From JACRCT01 sp049841135 (lineage in GTDB: Bacteria; Myxococcota; Myxococcia; Myxococcales; UBA5297): DNA of 64,000 nt. This document shows, piece after piece, positions 9,998-18,255 of this stretch. The DNA lies in contig JASGHK010000006.1 in NCBI GenBank assembly GCA_049841135.1, forward strand, positions 806,001-870,000, written 5' to 3'. The notes under the pieces are model-generated. The model did no database searches, was not told the DNA's origin, and saw nothing but the letters and a program-made list of their open reading frames with translations. The number at the start of each line of letters is the position of its first letter. The stretch's first letter is position 1. Both the position numbers and the translations under genes were made by a program.

Positions 9998-10696
9998 ATG
10001 ACCACCATTACCCCGAAGTCCGCCGCCGACCCGATGGCCGGCCTCGAAGACGGCATGAGCATCCCGCGCGAACCCAAGTGCACCACGGCCAGCTCGGCCT
10101 CCAAACCTGCCGAGCCCGCGGCTCCGAAGTCCGAGGTCGACACCTACGAGACCCAGGCGAGGCTGGAGGAAGTCCAGGCCAAGCGCGCCAACCTCAAGCC
10201 CCAGCTCGAGGAGAAGCGCACCGAGGCGATGCGGCAGCTCCCCAAGGCACTCCCGTACGCGGGCACCCTCTCGCAGGTCGGGTTCGCGTTCTGGGACCTG
10301 CTCACCGGCAACAACGCCAAGAAGCAGGTGCTCGAGGCCGGCAAGTCGATGGCCGAGACCAAGGTCATCAACGAGGTGGGCAACGCAGCCGTCGACAAGT
10401 TTGGCGAGGGCGCCGGGCACGCCATCGAGGCCGTGGCCAAGTTCAAGGACGGCTACGACATCTACGCGGCGATGCGCGAGTACGGGAAGCTGGTCAAGCA
10501 GGACGAGGCGCTGCGCTACGAGGCTGAAGACCTGATGATGAAGCTCGACCCGACCAAGCAGTTCGAGCTGGTCAAGGTCAACGGCAAGGTCCTCTTCCGC
10601 CAGGACGGCAAGCTCATCGTCCCCCAGGAGAAGGCATCGGCCTCGGACCATGACGTCGTCGCCGGCATCCGCTGCCGCAACAACGACCGTCGCTAG
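9998..10696 (+). CDS. Unknown protein with conserved LEDGMSIP N-terminal tag (paralogous leader 2)
   Basis: Unrecognised 232-residue protein. A good Shine-Dalgarno (AAGGAAAGGA) precedes the ATG. Residues 1-23 share 15 identities with the upstream gene, including LEDGMSIP at residues 16-23, while the bodies are unrelated. After a short Ser/Ala/Pro linker comes a helical region (about 45-75), then a Gly/Ala-containing amphipathic stretch around LPYAGTLSQVGFAFWDLL that may touch membrane, then a small C-terminal alpha/beta part. It follows its neighbour by 34 bases, so the two are probably one operon. The stop codon overlaps the stop of the convergent response-regulator gene by three bases in CTAG. 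Confidence 0.75.
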   Translation: MTTITPKSAADPMAGLEDGMSIPREPKCTTASSASKPAEPAAPKSEVDTYETQARLEEVQAKRANLKPQLEEKRTEAMRQLPKALPYAGTLSQVGFAFWDLLTGNNAKKQVLEAGKSMAETKVINEVGNAAVDKFGEGAGHAIEAVAKFKDGYDIYAAMREYGKLVKQDEALRYEAEDLMMKLDPTKQFELVKVNGKVLFRQDGKLIVPQEKASASDHDVVAGIRCRNNDRR

Positions 10697-12084
10697 CCCT
10701 CTTCCTTCAGCCCGTACTTCCGGTACATGTGCCGGAACTGGTCGTAGGTGAGCCCGAGCTGGGTGGCGGCTTCCTTCTGCGAGTAGTGCTGGTCCTGCAG
10801 CGCCTTGACCAGCATCGCTTTCTCGAAGGACGCCACCCGCTCCTCGAAGGTCCCGCTCGCCGCCGCTTGCTCCTCGGCCGGCACAGGGGGTGCCGCCGGC
10901 AACGCCGCCTCCACGGCCTCGCGGGTCAGCTCGCGGGAGTCGCAGCGGAACGCGGCGCGCTCGACGATGTGCTTGAGCTCGCGGACGTTGCCGGGGAAGT
11001 CGTAGACCGAAAGTACGGCGACCGCGCCCGCGGATAGCTCGCGCGGCTTGGTGTGCGCCTCCTCCGCGAAGCGCGCCAGGAAGTGCCGAGCCAGCCCCGG
11101 GATGTCCTGCTTTCGCGAGCGTAGTGGTGGCAGCTCGATGGTCTCGAACGAGAGCCGGTCGAGCAGGTCTGCGCGGAATTTGCCCTCGGCGACCCGCTTG
11201 CGCATGTCGGCGTTGGTCGCCGAGACCACCCGCACGTCCACTTCGAGCGTCTGGGTCCCGGCCACGCGCTCGAAGCGCTGGTACTCCACGGCGCGCAGCA
11301 CCTTGGCCTGGAAGGCGTCGGACATGTCCGCCACCTCGTCCAGGAACAGCGTCCCGCCGTCGGCCAGCTCGAAGCGTCCGGCCTTGCGCGTCGACGCGCC
11401 AGTGAACGCGCCCTTCTCGTGCCCGAACAGCTCGCTCTCCAGCAGGCTCTCGGCCACGGCGGCGCAGTTGAAGACCACGAACGGGCCGTCGGCGCGCGGC
11501 GAGCGCTTGTGGATCTCGTAGGCGACCAGCTCCTTGCCGGTCCCGCGCTCGCCCAGGACGAGCACCGGGCGGGGCACCTTGGCCACCCGGTCGATCCGCT
11601 CCAGGGCCGGCCCCAGGCCTTCGCCGGCGACCATGGCGTTGACCCGCTCGCGCTCGGCCCGCAGGTACTTGTTCTCGCGCTTGAGCCGCCGGTTGTCCTT
11701 CAGCGCGGCGAGCATCCGCTCGATCTTCTCGATGGAGATGGTCACCCGGTCCGACAGGTGGATGTCCTTCTCCAGGAAGTCCGCCGCCCCGCCTTTGATG
11801 GCCGCCACCGCGCCGTCGATGGTCGCGTTGCCGGTGAGGATGATGACCGGCAGCTCGGGCCGGTCGCGCCGCAACAGCTGCAGCGCCGTACCGCCGTCCA
11901 TGTGGCCGGCCCCGAGGTCGAGGTCGAGGATCACCAGGTCGAAGGGCTCGCCGCGATCGAGCAGCGCGAACGCCTCCTCGGCATTGGCGACCGCGCGCAC
12001 CTCCTTGCCCCGCTCGGTCAACAGCTGCGACAGGTGCGTGCGCAGCTCGCCCTGGTCGTCCACCACGAGGATGCGTTCGGACAT
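10693..12084 (-). CDS. NtrC-family sigma-54-dependent response regulator
   Basis: Cytoplasmic two-component regulator of 463 residues. The receiver domain occupies about 1-120, with phospho-acceptor Asp54 in VILDLDL. The AAA+ sigma-54 activation domain (about 145-375) has Walker A GERGTGKE (178-185) and GAFTGA (225-230) for contacting sigma-54. A Fis-type helix-turn-helix is at the C-terminus (SQKEAATQLGLTYDQFRHMY). The AAA+ and HTH parts resemble PspF (KFRADLLDRLSF) more than classic NtrC. No histidine kinase is adjacent. It should hydrolyse ATP to open promoters bound by RNAP-sigma-54; no -24/-12 site was seen in the flanking gaps. It is convergent with the two LEDGMSIP genes, so regulation of them is only a possibility. 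Confidence 0.95.
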   Translation of the reverse strand: MSERILVVDDQGELRTHLSQLLTERGKEVRAVANAEEAFALLDRGEPFDLVILDLDLGAGHMDGGTALQLLRRDRPELPVIILTGNATIDGAVAAIKGGAADFLEKDIHLSDRVTISIEKIERMLAALKDNRRLKRENKYLRAERERVNAMVAGEGLGPALERIDRVAKVPRPVLVLGERGTGKELVAYEIHKRSPRADGPFVVFNCAAVAESLLESELFGHEKGAFTGASTRKAGRFELADGGTLFLDEVADMSDAFQAKVLRAVEYQRFERVAGTQTLEVDVRVVSATNADMRKRVAEGKFRADLLDRLSFETIELPPLRSRKQDIPGLARHFLARFAEEAHTKPRELSAGAVAVLSVYDFPGNVRELKHIVERAAFRCDSRELTREAVEAALPAAPPVPAEEQAAASGTFEERVASFEKAMLVKALQDQHYSQKEAATQLGLTYDQFRHMYRKYGLKEEG

Positions 12085-12164
12085 GGCCAGCTTCTACCAC
12101 GGCACAGCGGGCAGGCGTGGTCGGCCCCGAGGTCCTACAATCGCTGCGCGGGCGGGGCAAGACC

Positions 12165-12194
12165 TCGTTCGGAGGGAAGCGGAGCGCCGAACGA
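12165..12194 (+). promoter_or_regulatory. Inverted repeat upstream of the MBL-fold gene
   Basis: A perfect 8-bp inverted repeat (TCGTTCGG at 12165-12172, CCGAACGA at 12187-12194) lies 34 bases before the ATG at 12228. A TACAAT -10-like hexamer lies at 12136-12141. It could be an operator or a leader hairpin. Position is the only functional evidence. Confidence 0.3.
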
Positions 12195-12227
12195 AGTCGT
12201 GTCAAAGACTCTGGGAGCCGAGAGCAC

Positions 12228-12869
12228 ATGAGCCTGGTCGTCGAGGTGGTGGGGGAAGTCGGTCCCTTCATGGAGAACACCTACGTCGTGGGTGACACGG
12301 CCTCCAAGCTCGCGTGGATCGTCGACCCGGGTGGAGACCTGCCGCGGGTGTCGGCTGCTCTGCGCTCGAAGCAGCTCTCGCCGGTCGCGGTGGTGCTCAC
12401 GCACGGCCACATCGATCATGTCGCGGGGGCCGACGAGGCCCATCGCCACTTCGGCATCCCTGTCTGGGCCCACGCGGCCGAGCGCGAGCTCATCGAAGGG
12501 CTGGAGATGCAGGCGATGATGTTCGGCCTGCCTGCGCCGCAAAGCCCTCCGGTCGCCCGAAACCTGGAGCATGACGAGGAGCTGAGGCTGGGCGAGCTCG
12601 CCGCGCGCGTCATCCACACGCCAGGCCACTCGCCGGGCGGCATCTGCCTCTACTTTCCCGAGGCGAAGGTGCTCCTGACGGGCGACACGCTCTTCCGCCT
12701 GTCCATCGGCCGGACGGACCTGCCGGGAGGGGACGCTCGGGCGCTACTCGCCTCGATTCGCGAGCGGCTCTTCGCGCTGGAGGACGAGGTGGTCTTCTAT
12801 CCGGGTCATGGACCCGGTGGTACGCTCGGCGCCGAGCGTCGGATGAACCCCTACGTCGGCGATCGCTGA
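12228..12869 (+). CDS. Metallo-beta-lactamase-fold hydrolase (glyoxalase II-like)
   Basis: Soluble 213-residue MBL-fold hydrolase. ATG 12228 is preceded by GGGAG; the longer open frame upstream has no support. Zinc-binding motifs are intact: THGHIDHVAGADE (HxHxDH), TPGHSPGG, GDTLF with the bridging Asp, and a C-terminal YPGHGPGGT. This matches the short glyoxalase II-like subfamily that hydrolyses thioesters such as S-lactoylglutathione, although many members have other substrates. The next gene starts 20 bases later, so they may be co-transcribed. Confidence 0.9.
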   Translation: MSLVVEVVGEVGPFMENTYVVGDTASKLAWIVDPGGDLPRVSAALRSKQLSPVAVVLTHGHIDHVAGADEAHRHFGIPVWAHAAERELIEGLEMQAMMFGLPAPQSPPVARNLEHDEELRLGELAARVIHTPGHSPGGICLYFPEAKVLLTGDTLFRLSIGRTDLPGGDARALLASIRERLFALEDEVVFYPGHGPGGTLGAERRMNPYVGDR

Positions 12870-12889
12870 GAACGGCAGCCGGGAACTCT

Positions 12890-14321
12890 GTGGCCGCAGG
12901 CAACGACCAGAAGCCCAAGAAGGACGCGCCGATCCACCCGTGGGACCTGCCCCCCGAGCCTGTGGATGGGGAGGAGTTCGAGGACGCGGGGCCGCGCACC
13001 ATCATCGCGCGGGAGCCTGGTCCGCCTCCGGTCGGGAAGGGCGAAGTCCTCGAGTCGATGATGCCGGACCCCGACCCGATGGGGGGTCCAGCCACGCTTC
13101 CACAACACGCGCCCAACGCGCCCGTGGGGCCCGAGGTCGTCGCCCCACCGCCGCTGACCGCGTTCGACTCCGAGCCGGCCTTCGACCCGCCTACTCCCGC
13201 CGACCGGCCGTCCGCGAAGGCCTCTCTGGGCGCGCCCCAGGCCACTGAGCCGAATCCGCTCCCTCCCGCGGCGATGCGGGAAGGCACGCAGCCGCACCTC
13301 GCGCCGAAGCAGGTCGGGACGCAGAAGGCGCAGACCGTCGCGTCGCCCATTCGCAAGACCACGGGCGACCTCGCGAAGTCGGCGGAGGCCGTGCGCAAGC
13401 AGACGACCTCGTCACCCTCGGCGCCGCGACGGCCGACGGGCGAGATCAAGTCCGCGGCGGCGGTGCGCAAGTCGACCGGAGAGATCGCCAAGCCCGCGGT
13501 CGGGGTCCGCAGGACGACCGGTGAGTTGGCCCAGGCCTCCGAGGGCGTGCGCAGGGCGACGGGGGAGATCAAGTCCGCGCAGGCGGTCCGCAAGACGACG
13601 GGAGATCTCGCCAAGCCGGCAGAGGCGATGCGCAAGGCCACGTCCAAGCCCTCGGCCCGTGCCGCCACTCCGGATGATGACGACGAGGAGACCACCGCGG
13701 CGGGAAAGCTCGGCAACCAGGAGACGATGATCTTCATGGATGCCAAGCCTCCGCCTCCCGGCCTGGGCCTGGAGGAGAGCGACGAAGATCCTGGCGACCT
13801 CGAGCACGAGGCCACCGCCGTCCGGTCGCTCGTCCCGCAAGACTCCAGCCGAAGGCCGCAGGACGAGAAGGACCCGACCGCACCGGACGCGCAGCTGGGC
13901 GACCCGGACCTCTATGAGCGGACCAAGACGGGCGTGAAGGTCGAAGAATCCCAGGGCCAAGAAGCGCCTGTTGCTGCTGGTGGCGCTGGTGGTCGTGCTC
14001 CTGTGCGGCGGCATCGCGCTCGTCGGCCGCATCCAGGGCACGCGCGAGCGCCCGTTGCCGGAGGATCTCCTCGCCGGCTACCCGTACGGATTGAGCGGCC
14101 TGCGCGGGCCCCACGGCGAGGACGCCCCCGGCGCGGAGTACATGAAGTACGACCTGGTCGGCGAAGTGCCCTGCACCGCCCACCCCATCTGCCTGCGCTA
14201 CCGCTACACCGGACAGAACCGCTTCACCGGGACGATGGTGCTCGGCAAGACCGGGACCGGGAACTGGGAGCGGGTCGGCGACGAAGGCTGCCCGTTCCCG
14301 CCACCGCGGCCACGCGAGTGA
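12890..14321 (+). CDS. TGE/TGD-repeat protein with one membrane helix (apparent frameshift near 13947)
   Basis: Unrecognised protein beginning at GTG 12890. A Pro/Ala-rich acidic N-terminus is followed by six repeats built on TG[DE][LI] and ending in V/M-R-K/R (about residues 155-250), then a low-complexity acidic region. In the starting frame the coding pattern is lost after 13946 and resumes one base over. Removing one A at 13947-13948 gives KVEDPRAKKRLLLLVALV, a basic anchor running into a single transmembrane helix. A roughly 95-residue C-terminal domain with two conserved-looking Cys (VPCTAHPICLRYRY) follows and ends at 14321. I read this as one gene of about 476 residues, N-terminus in the cytoplasm. 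An internal TTG start at 13971 is possible but would drop the basic anchor. Confidence 0.65.
13352..13640 (+). repeat. Six degenerate coding repeats of about 14 codons (TGE/TGD motif)
   Basis: In-frame repeats inside the 12890 gene with cores TGDLAKSAEAVRK, TGEIKSAAAVRK, TGEIAKPAVGVRR, TGELAQASEGVRR, TGEIKSAQAVRK and TGDLAKPAEAMRK. The DNA copies are diverged but in phase. The spacing fits a helical or extended repeated binding peptide. The second unit is preceded by a short Ser/Pro insertion. Confidence 0.8.
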
Positions 14322-14399
14322 GCGTCCCGGAGGGCTCGTGGAATTCGGAGCGCCGCGGGTGGTAGAAACAGCCAGTCCTCATTCTGCTTGGAGCGAGCG

Positions 14400-15896
14400 A
14401 TGGTCTCAGGATCGGACCCGGTCGAGCTGACCCGCCGGGTCGAGAAACTCAGCGCCATCCTCGACGTCGCCAAGGCGATGACCGTCCAGCGCGACCTGGA
14501 CCGTCTCCTGGAGCTGATCCTCGAGGCCGCCACCCGCGTGGTCGACGCCGACCGCTCCTCCATCTTCATCATCGACCGCGAGAAGAAGCAGCTGTGGACC
14601 AAGGTCGCCCAGGGCACCGGGGAGATCCGCATTCCGCTCGACACCGGCATCGCCGGCGCCGTTGCCACCAGCGGCAAGACGGTGGTCATCGAGGACGCCT
14701 ACGCCGACCCGCGGTTCAACCGCTCGGTCGACCAGGCCACTGGCTACAAGACGCGCAACATCCTGTGCGTGCCCACCCGCGGCGTGACCGGCGACGTCAC
14801 CGGGGTGCTCCAGACGCTCAACAAGCGGCAGGGCGACTTCACCTCCGAGGACGAGGAGCTGCTCATCGCGCTGGGCGGGCAGGCGGCGGCGTCCATCGAG
14901 AACGCCATCCTCCACGAGGAGATCAGCCGGCTCTTCGAGGGCTTCGTCGGCGCCTCGGTGCTGGCCATCGAATCCCGCGACCCGACCACCGCCGGCCACT
15001 CCAGCCGGGTCGCCACGCTCACCGTTGGGCTGGCCTCCTCGCTCGAGCACGTCCACGACGGCGAGTACGCCCGAGTGCGCTTCACCCGCGAGGAGATCAA
15101 CGAGATCCGCTATGCATCGCTCCTGCACGACTTCGGCAAGGTCGGCGTGCGCGAGCCGGTGCTGGTGAAGGCCGAGAAGCTCTACCCCTACGAGATCGAG
15201 ACGCTGCGCTACCGCTTCGACCTGGTGCGGACCCGCATGGAGGCCGACAGCTACAAGCGGCGAGTCGACCTGCTCTCACAGCGCGGTGCCCAGGACGCGG
15301 CGGCCGCGCTGCAATCCGAGGTGGACGCGTTCGCCAAGGGCGCCAAGGAGCTGGACGAGCTGTTCGACTTCGTCATGGCTTGCAACAAGCCGACGGTGCT
15401 CCCGCGCGGCGGCTTCGAGCGCCTGGAGGAGCTGCGCGGCAAGACCTGGTCCGACGGCCGAGGCGGGAGCCAGCCGCTGTTGACCGACCGCGAGCTCAAG
15501 GCGCTGGCCATCCCCAAGGGGAGCCTCTCGGACTCGGAGCGCACCGAGATCGAAAGCCACGTCACCTGGACCTACCGGTTCCTCTCGCAAATCCCCTGGA
15601 CGCGCACGCTCAAGTCCGTGCCGGACATCGCCTATGCCCACCACGAGAAGCTCGACGGCAAGGGCTACCCGCGAAGACTCCCCGCCCAGTCCATCCCCGT
15701 GCAGAGCCGCATGATGGCCATCAGCGACATCTTCGATGCGCTCACCGCCTCGGACCGGCCGTACAAGAAGGCGCTCCCGGCGGAGACGGCGCTCGACATC
15801 CTGAGGAAGGAGGCGGAGCTGGGCCAGCTCGACAAGGCCCTCTTCGAGATCTTCCTGGGCCGGCGCATCTGGGAGACGGTCCTGCCCAAGCGCTGA
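14400..15896 (+). CDS. GAF domain HD-GYP phosphodiesterase
   Basis: Predicted c-di-GMP phosphodiesterase of 498 residues. ATG 14400 follows GGAG at a spacing of 6, so the upstream in-frame TTG is rejected. A GAF sensor domain occupies about 25-180 (SSIFIIDREKKQLWTKVAQG). The HD-GYP domain follows: DPTTAGHSSRVA, LLHDFGKVGV for the HD pair, HHEKLDGKGYP for the GYP loop, then a characteristic SDIFDALTASDRPYKKALP. Between the HD pair and the GYP loop there is an insertion of roughly 100 residues that is helical and charged and not part of the usual core. No membrane segments, so it acts in the cytoplasm. The metal-binding His/Asp residues look intact. Confidence 0.92.
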   Translation: MVSGSDPVELTRRVEKLSAILDVAKAMTVQRDLDRLLELILEAATRVVDADRSSIFIIDREKKQLWTKVAQGTGEIRIPLDTGIAGAVATSGKTVVIEDAYADPRFNRSVDQATGYKTRNILCVPTRGVTGDVTGVLQTLNKRQGDFTSEDEELLIALGGQAAASIENAILHEEISRLFEGFVGASVLAIESRDPTTAGHSSRVATLTVGLASSLEHVHDGEYARVRFTREEINEIRYASLLHDFGKVGVREPVLVKAEKLYPYEIETLRYRFDLVRTRMEADSYKRRVDLLSQRGAQDAAAALQSEVDAFAKGAKELDELFDFVMACNKPTVLPRGGFERLEELRGKTWSDGRGGSQPLLTDRELKALAIPKGSLSDSERTEIESHVTWTYRFLSQIPWTRTLKSVPDIAYAHHEKLDGKGYPRRLPAQSIPVQSRMMAISDIFDALTASDRPYKKALPAETALDILRKEAELGQLDKALFEIFLGRRIWETVLPKR

Positions 15897-15927
15897 TGTC
15901 GGCCGGGCGCGCTATCGTGCCTTCACC

Positions 15928-16659
15928 ATGAGCCGACTCGCCGAGCACCTGGCCCGCTACCAGCGCATCGTCTTCTTCACCGGGGCCGGGGCCTCCACCG
16001 AACCGCCCACTTCGCTGCCGGATTTCCGTTCGTCCACCGGGCTGTGGAAGAACCGGACGCTGATGCAGACCCTGACCCGCGGGACCTTCTTCGAGGACCC
16101 CGAAGGCTTCTGGCTCGCCTTCCGCGACGTGTTCCTGCCCTGGAAAGACGTGCAGCCCAACCCGGTGCACAAGGCCCCTGCGCGCCTGGCCGCGCTCGGA
16201 AAGCAGGTCGGGGTGGTCACCCAGAACATCGACGGGCTCGACGCCCGCTGCTCCAGCGGCTATCCGGTGCACGAGCTGCACGGGCACCTGCGTTCGGCGG
16301 CGTGCCCCGAGTGCGGCAAGCGGGTCTCGACCGACCGGTGCGAGACGGGCATCCCCACCTGCGACTGCGGCGCGGTGCTCAAGCCGGACGTGGTCCTGTT
16401 CGACGACCCCCTCGACTTCGAGTCCGTCTTCCTGCCGGCACGCGACCTCATCGGCCAGGCCGAGTTCCTGGTGGTGGTGGGGACGAGCCTCGCGGTAGCG
16501 CCGGCCAACATGCTGGTGCTAGAACGCCGCGGCCTGCCGATGGCCATGCTCAACCGCGACCCGACGCCCTATGACGACCTGGCGGTGGTGGTCGAGCGTC
16601 GGCCGGCCGGAGTGGTGCTCGACGAGGCTCTGGCGATCCTCGAGAGAGCCAGGAGCTGA
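15928..16659 (+). CDS. Sir2-family NAD-dependent protein deacylase
   Basis: Sirtuin of 243 residues. Diagnostic motifs are the NAD-binding GAGAS near the N-terminus, TQNIDGLD, the catalytic His in HELHGHL, and a zinc site made from CPEC plus CDC. The VVVGTSLAVAPAN stretch is the second Rossmann motif. Sirtuins remove acyl groups from protein lysines with NAD+, giving nicotinamide and O-acyl-ADP-ribose. It lies 31 bases after the HD-GYP gene and may share its mRNA. Substrate and acyl preference cannot be read from the sequence. Confidence 0.93.
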   Translation: MSRLAEHLARYQRIVFFTGAGASTEPPTSLPDFRSSTGLWKNRTLMQTLTRGTFFEDPEGFWLAFRDVFLPWKDVQPNPVHKAPARLAALGKQVGVVTQNIDGLDARCSSGYPVHELHGHLRSAACPECGKRVSTDRCETGIPTCDCGAVLKPDVVLFDDPLDFESVFLPARDLIGQAEFLVVVGTSLAVAPANMLVLERRGLPMAMLNRDPTPYDDLAVVVERRPAGVVLDEALAILERARS

Positions 16660-16707
16660 CGCGCACTGGCCTCTGAGCCTTCTGCCATGACGTGACGTGA
16701 CAATACG

Positions 16708-16736
16708 TTGCTACTCGGACGTAAAACCCCTATCCT
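16708..16736 (+). promoter_or_regulatory. Candidate sigma-70-type promoter for the pom operon
   Basis: TTGCTA (16708-16713) and TATCCT (16731-16736) are separated by exactly 17 bases, four matches of six at each element. Transcription would start near 16743, about 24 bases before the proposed pomY start. Direct repeats of TGACG (16687-16702) lie just upstream of the -35 and could be an activator or repressor site. Confidence 0.5.
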
Positions 16737-16741
16737 TCTCG

Positions 16742-16758
16742 CCTCTTCGCGAAGGAGG
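16742..16758 (+). promoter_or_regulatory. Shine-Dalgarno inside a short hairpin before pomY
   Basis: The strong Shine-Dalgarno AAGGAGG (16752-16758) is the 3' arm of a small hairpin whose 5' arm is CCTCTT (16742-16747), with loop CGCG and one bulged G. Its spacing points to a CTG at 16767, the only start-like codon in range. The SD could therefore be occluded in the mRNA. Confidence 0.45.
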
Positions 16759-16766
16759 GGTTTCCT

Positions 16767-18248
16767 CTGGAACGCCCCGACGCATTACTCAAAAGCGCGC
16801 TGGAGAAGGTCATCTTCTTCGAGTGCCGCTTCGATCAGCTCACGGCCGACCTTGGTCGCGCCAACGCGGAGATCGAGCGCCTCAAGGCTGACCTCGCCCA
16901 GTCTTCCCAGCGAGAAGTCGCGCTCAAGCAGGAGCTGGCCGCAGCCGAGTCGAGAGCGGGCCAGGCGCGGCGGGAGCGAGACGAGGCCAACCAGAAGGTG
17001 GAAGTCGCCCATCGCGAACGCGAGCGCGTCCTCGACAAGCTGATCGAAGCGGAGCGAATCCGGATTGCCGGCGAGCAGGTCGAGGGGCTCGACTTGGCGG
17101 CGTTCATCGCCGAGCTGCGCAACGAAGTCCTCTCGCTGCGTGGGGAGGCTCCGTTGCCGAAGGCGGCGTCGGCTGGGTTCACCTCCTCGGAACAGGCCGC
17201 CGACACCTTCGTTGCCGCGGGCCGGCTGGGGATCACCGAGGCCGACCGCGTGGCGCTGCAGGCCGCTGCCCGCTTCGAGACCCGCTCCGAGGAGACGCTC
17301 TTCTCCCTGAGCTTGCGCGAGCTTTCGGCGAGCGAGCCGATGGCGCGCATCCGTGCAGCTCAGCGCCTGCAGGCCATGGGCGCCCGCGCCGCGCTGCCAG
17401 CGGTCGCCGCGGCGCTCAACGCCGAGCAGGAGCCTGAGGTCCTCTGCGCGCTCCTCCTGGCAGTGGCCGCCGCCAACGAGCCGACCGTCCTGCCCATCGT
17501 GCAGGCCCGGCTGGTCCACGACTCGGCCGAGGTCCGCCTGGCCGCGCTCGAGGCCGCCGTCCACTTGAAGGATCCGACCTGCCTGGCCAAGGCAGTCGAC
17601 GATTCCAGCAGCCGGCTACGCCGTCGCGCCGCGGTGCTCGCCTCCGGCGACCCGGACGCGGGCTTCGTGCTCGAGCGCGCCGCGCACGACTCCAATCCGT
17701 CGGTGCGCCGCGTGGCGGTGCTCGGCCTGGCTTCGCACGGCGGTCCGCGGGCACACCCGGCGCTGCTCTCGGCGTTGGACGATGAGGACGCCAGTGTCCG
17801 CCGCTCGGCAGCCAAGGGGCTGTCGGGTGCGTTCGGACCCGAGGTCTTCGCCATCGCCGACGCCTCCGACGTCGGCCGGCGTCGCCGCGAGATCCGCCGG
17901 CTGACCGTGCAGCCGCGGCCTGTCCAGTCCCTCCAGGCCACGCCGACGGTCCCCACTTCGCCGAGCGCGGCGCCCGTGGCCGAGCGCGCCCCGGTTGCGC
18001 CACCCGTCACAGTGCCGTCGCCCCAACCCAGGCCGCACGTGCCGCCGGCCGCCGCCGAACCCGAGGAGCCCAGCCGCGATCTGAAGGCCGAGGTGCTCGC
18101 CAAGGTCTACGCCGCGCTGCGCGGCCAGTCCGACGAAGAGCTCGTCCGTGGCACGCGCGAGCGCCCGGAGCGCGTGGCGGCGGCCGCCCAGGCGTTGGTC
18201 GGGGCCGGCAAGCTCGTGCGTCGCGGGACGCGCTACTTCGTGCCGTAG
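16767..18248 (+). CDS. pomY: PomY-like cell-division positioning protein (coiled coil plus HEAT repeats), likely CTG start
   Basis: Homologue, by architecture and position, of myxobacterial PomY, which together with PomX forms the nucleoid-associated cluster that recruits FtsZ to midcell. An N-terminal coiled coil runs from about 10 to 105, HEAT repeats occupy about 185-365, a Pro/Ala-rich segment about 375-430, and a small C-terminal domain ends in GTRYFVP. The first ATG/GTG/TTG start in frame is GTG 16998, which would cut the coiled coil in half. The frame is continuous back to CTG 16767, 8 bases after AAGGAGG, giving ERPDALLKSALEKVIFFECR at residues 2-21. PomY of M. xanthus is longer. The stop is 7 bases before pomZ. 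Confidence 0.85.
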   Translation: MERPDALLKSALEKVIFFECRFDQLTADLGRANAEIERLKADLAQSSQREVALKQELAAAESRAGQARRERDEANQKVEVAHRERERVLDKLIEAERIRIAGEQVEGLDLAAFIAELRNEVLSLRGEAPLPKAASAGFTSSEQAADTFVAAGRLGITEADRVALQAAARFETRSEETLFSLSLRELSASEPMARIRAAQRLQAMGARAALPAVAAALNAEQEPEVLCALLLAVAAANEPTVLPIVQARLVHDSAEVRLAALEAAVHLKDPTCLAKAVDDSSSRLRRRAAVLASGDPDAGFVLERAAHDSNPSVRRVAVLGLASHGGPRAHPALLSALDDEDASVRRSAAKGLSGAFGPEVFAIADASDVGRRRREIRRLTVQPRPVQSLQATPTVPTSPSAAPVAERAPVAPPVTVPSPQPRPHVPPAAAEPEEPSRDLKAEVLAKVYAALRGQSDEELVRGTRERPERVAAAAQALVGAGKLVRRGTRYFVP

Positions 18249-18255
18249 GAACTGA

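Noticed and set aside
13352..13640. Possible CRISPR-like repeats
   Set aside because: The repeats are diverged, in coding phase and without unique spacers of constant length; they encode TGE/TGD protein repeats.
12890..14365. The full 491-codon frame to 14365 as the real product
   Set aside because: After 13946 the frame turns into Arg/Pro/His-rich noise while the adjacent frame carries a basic anchor, TM helix and ordered domain.
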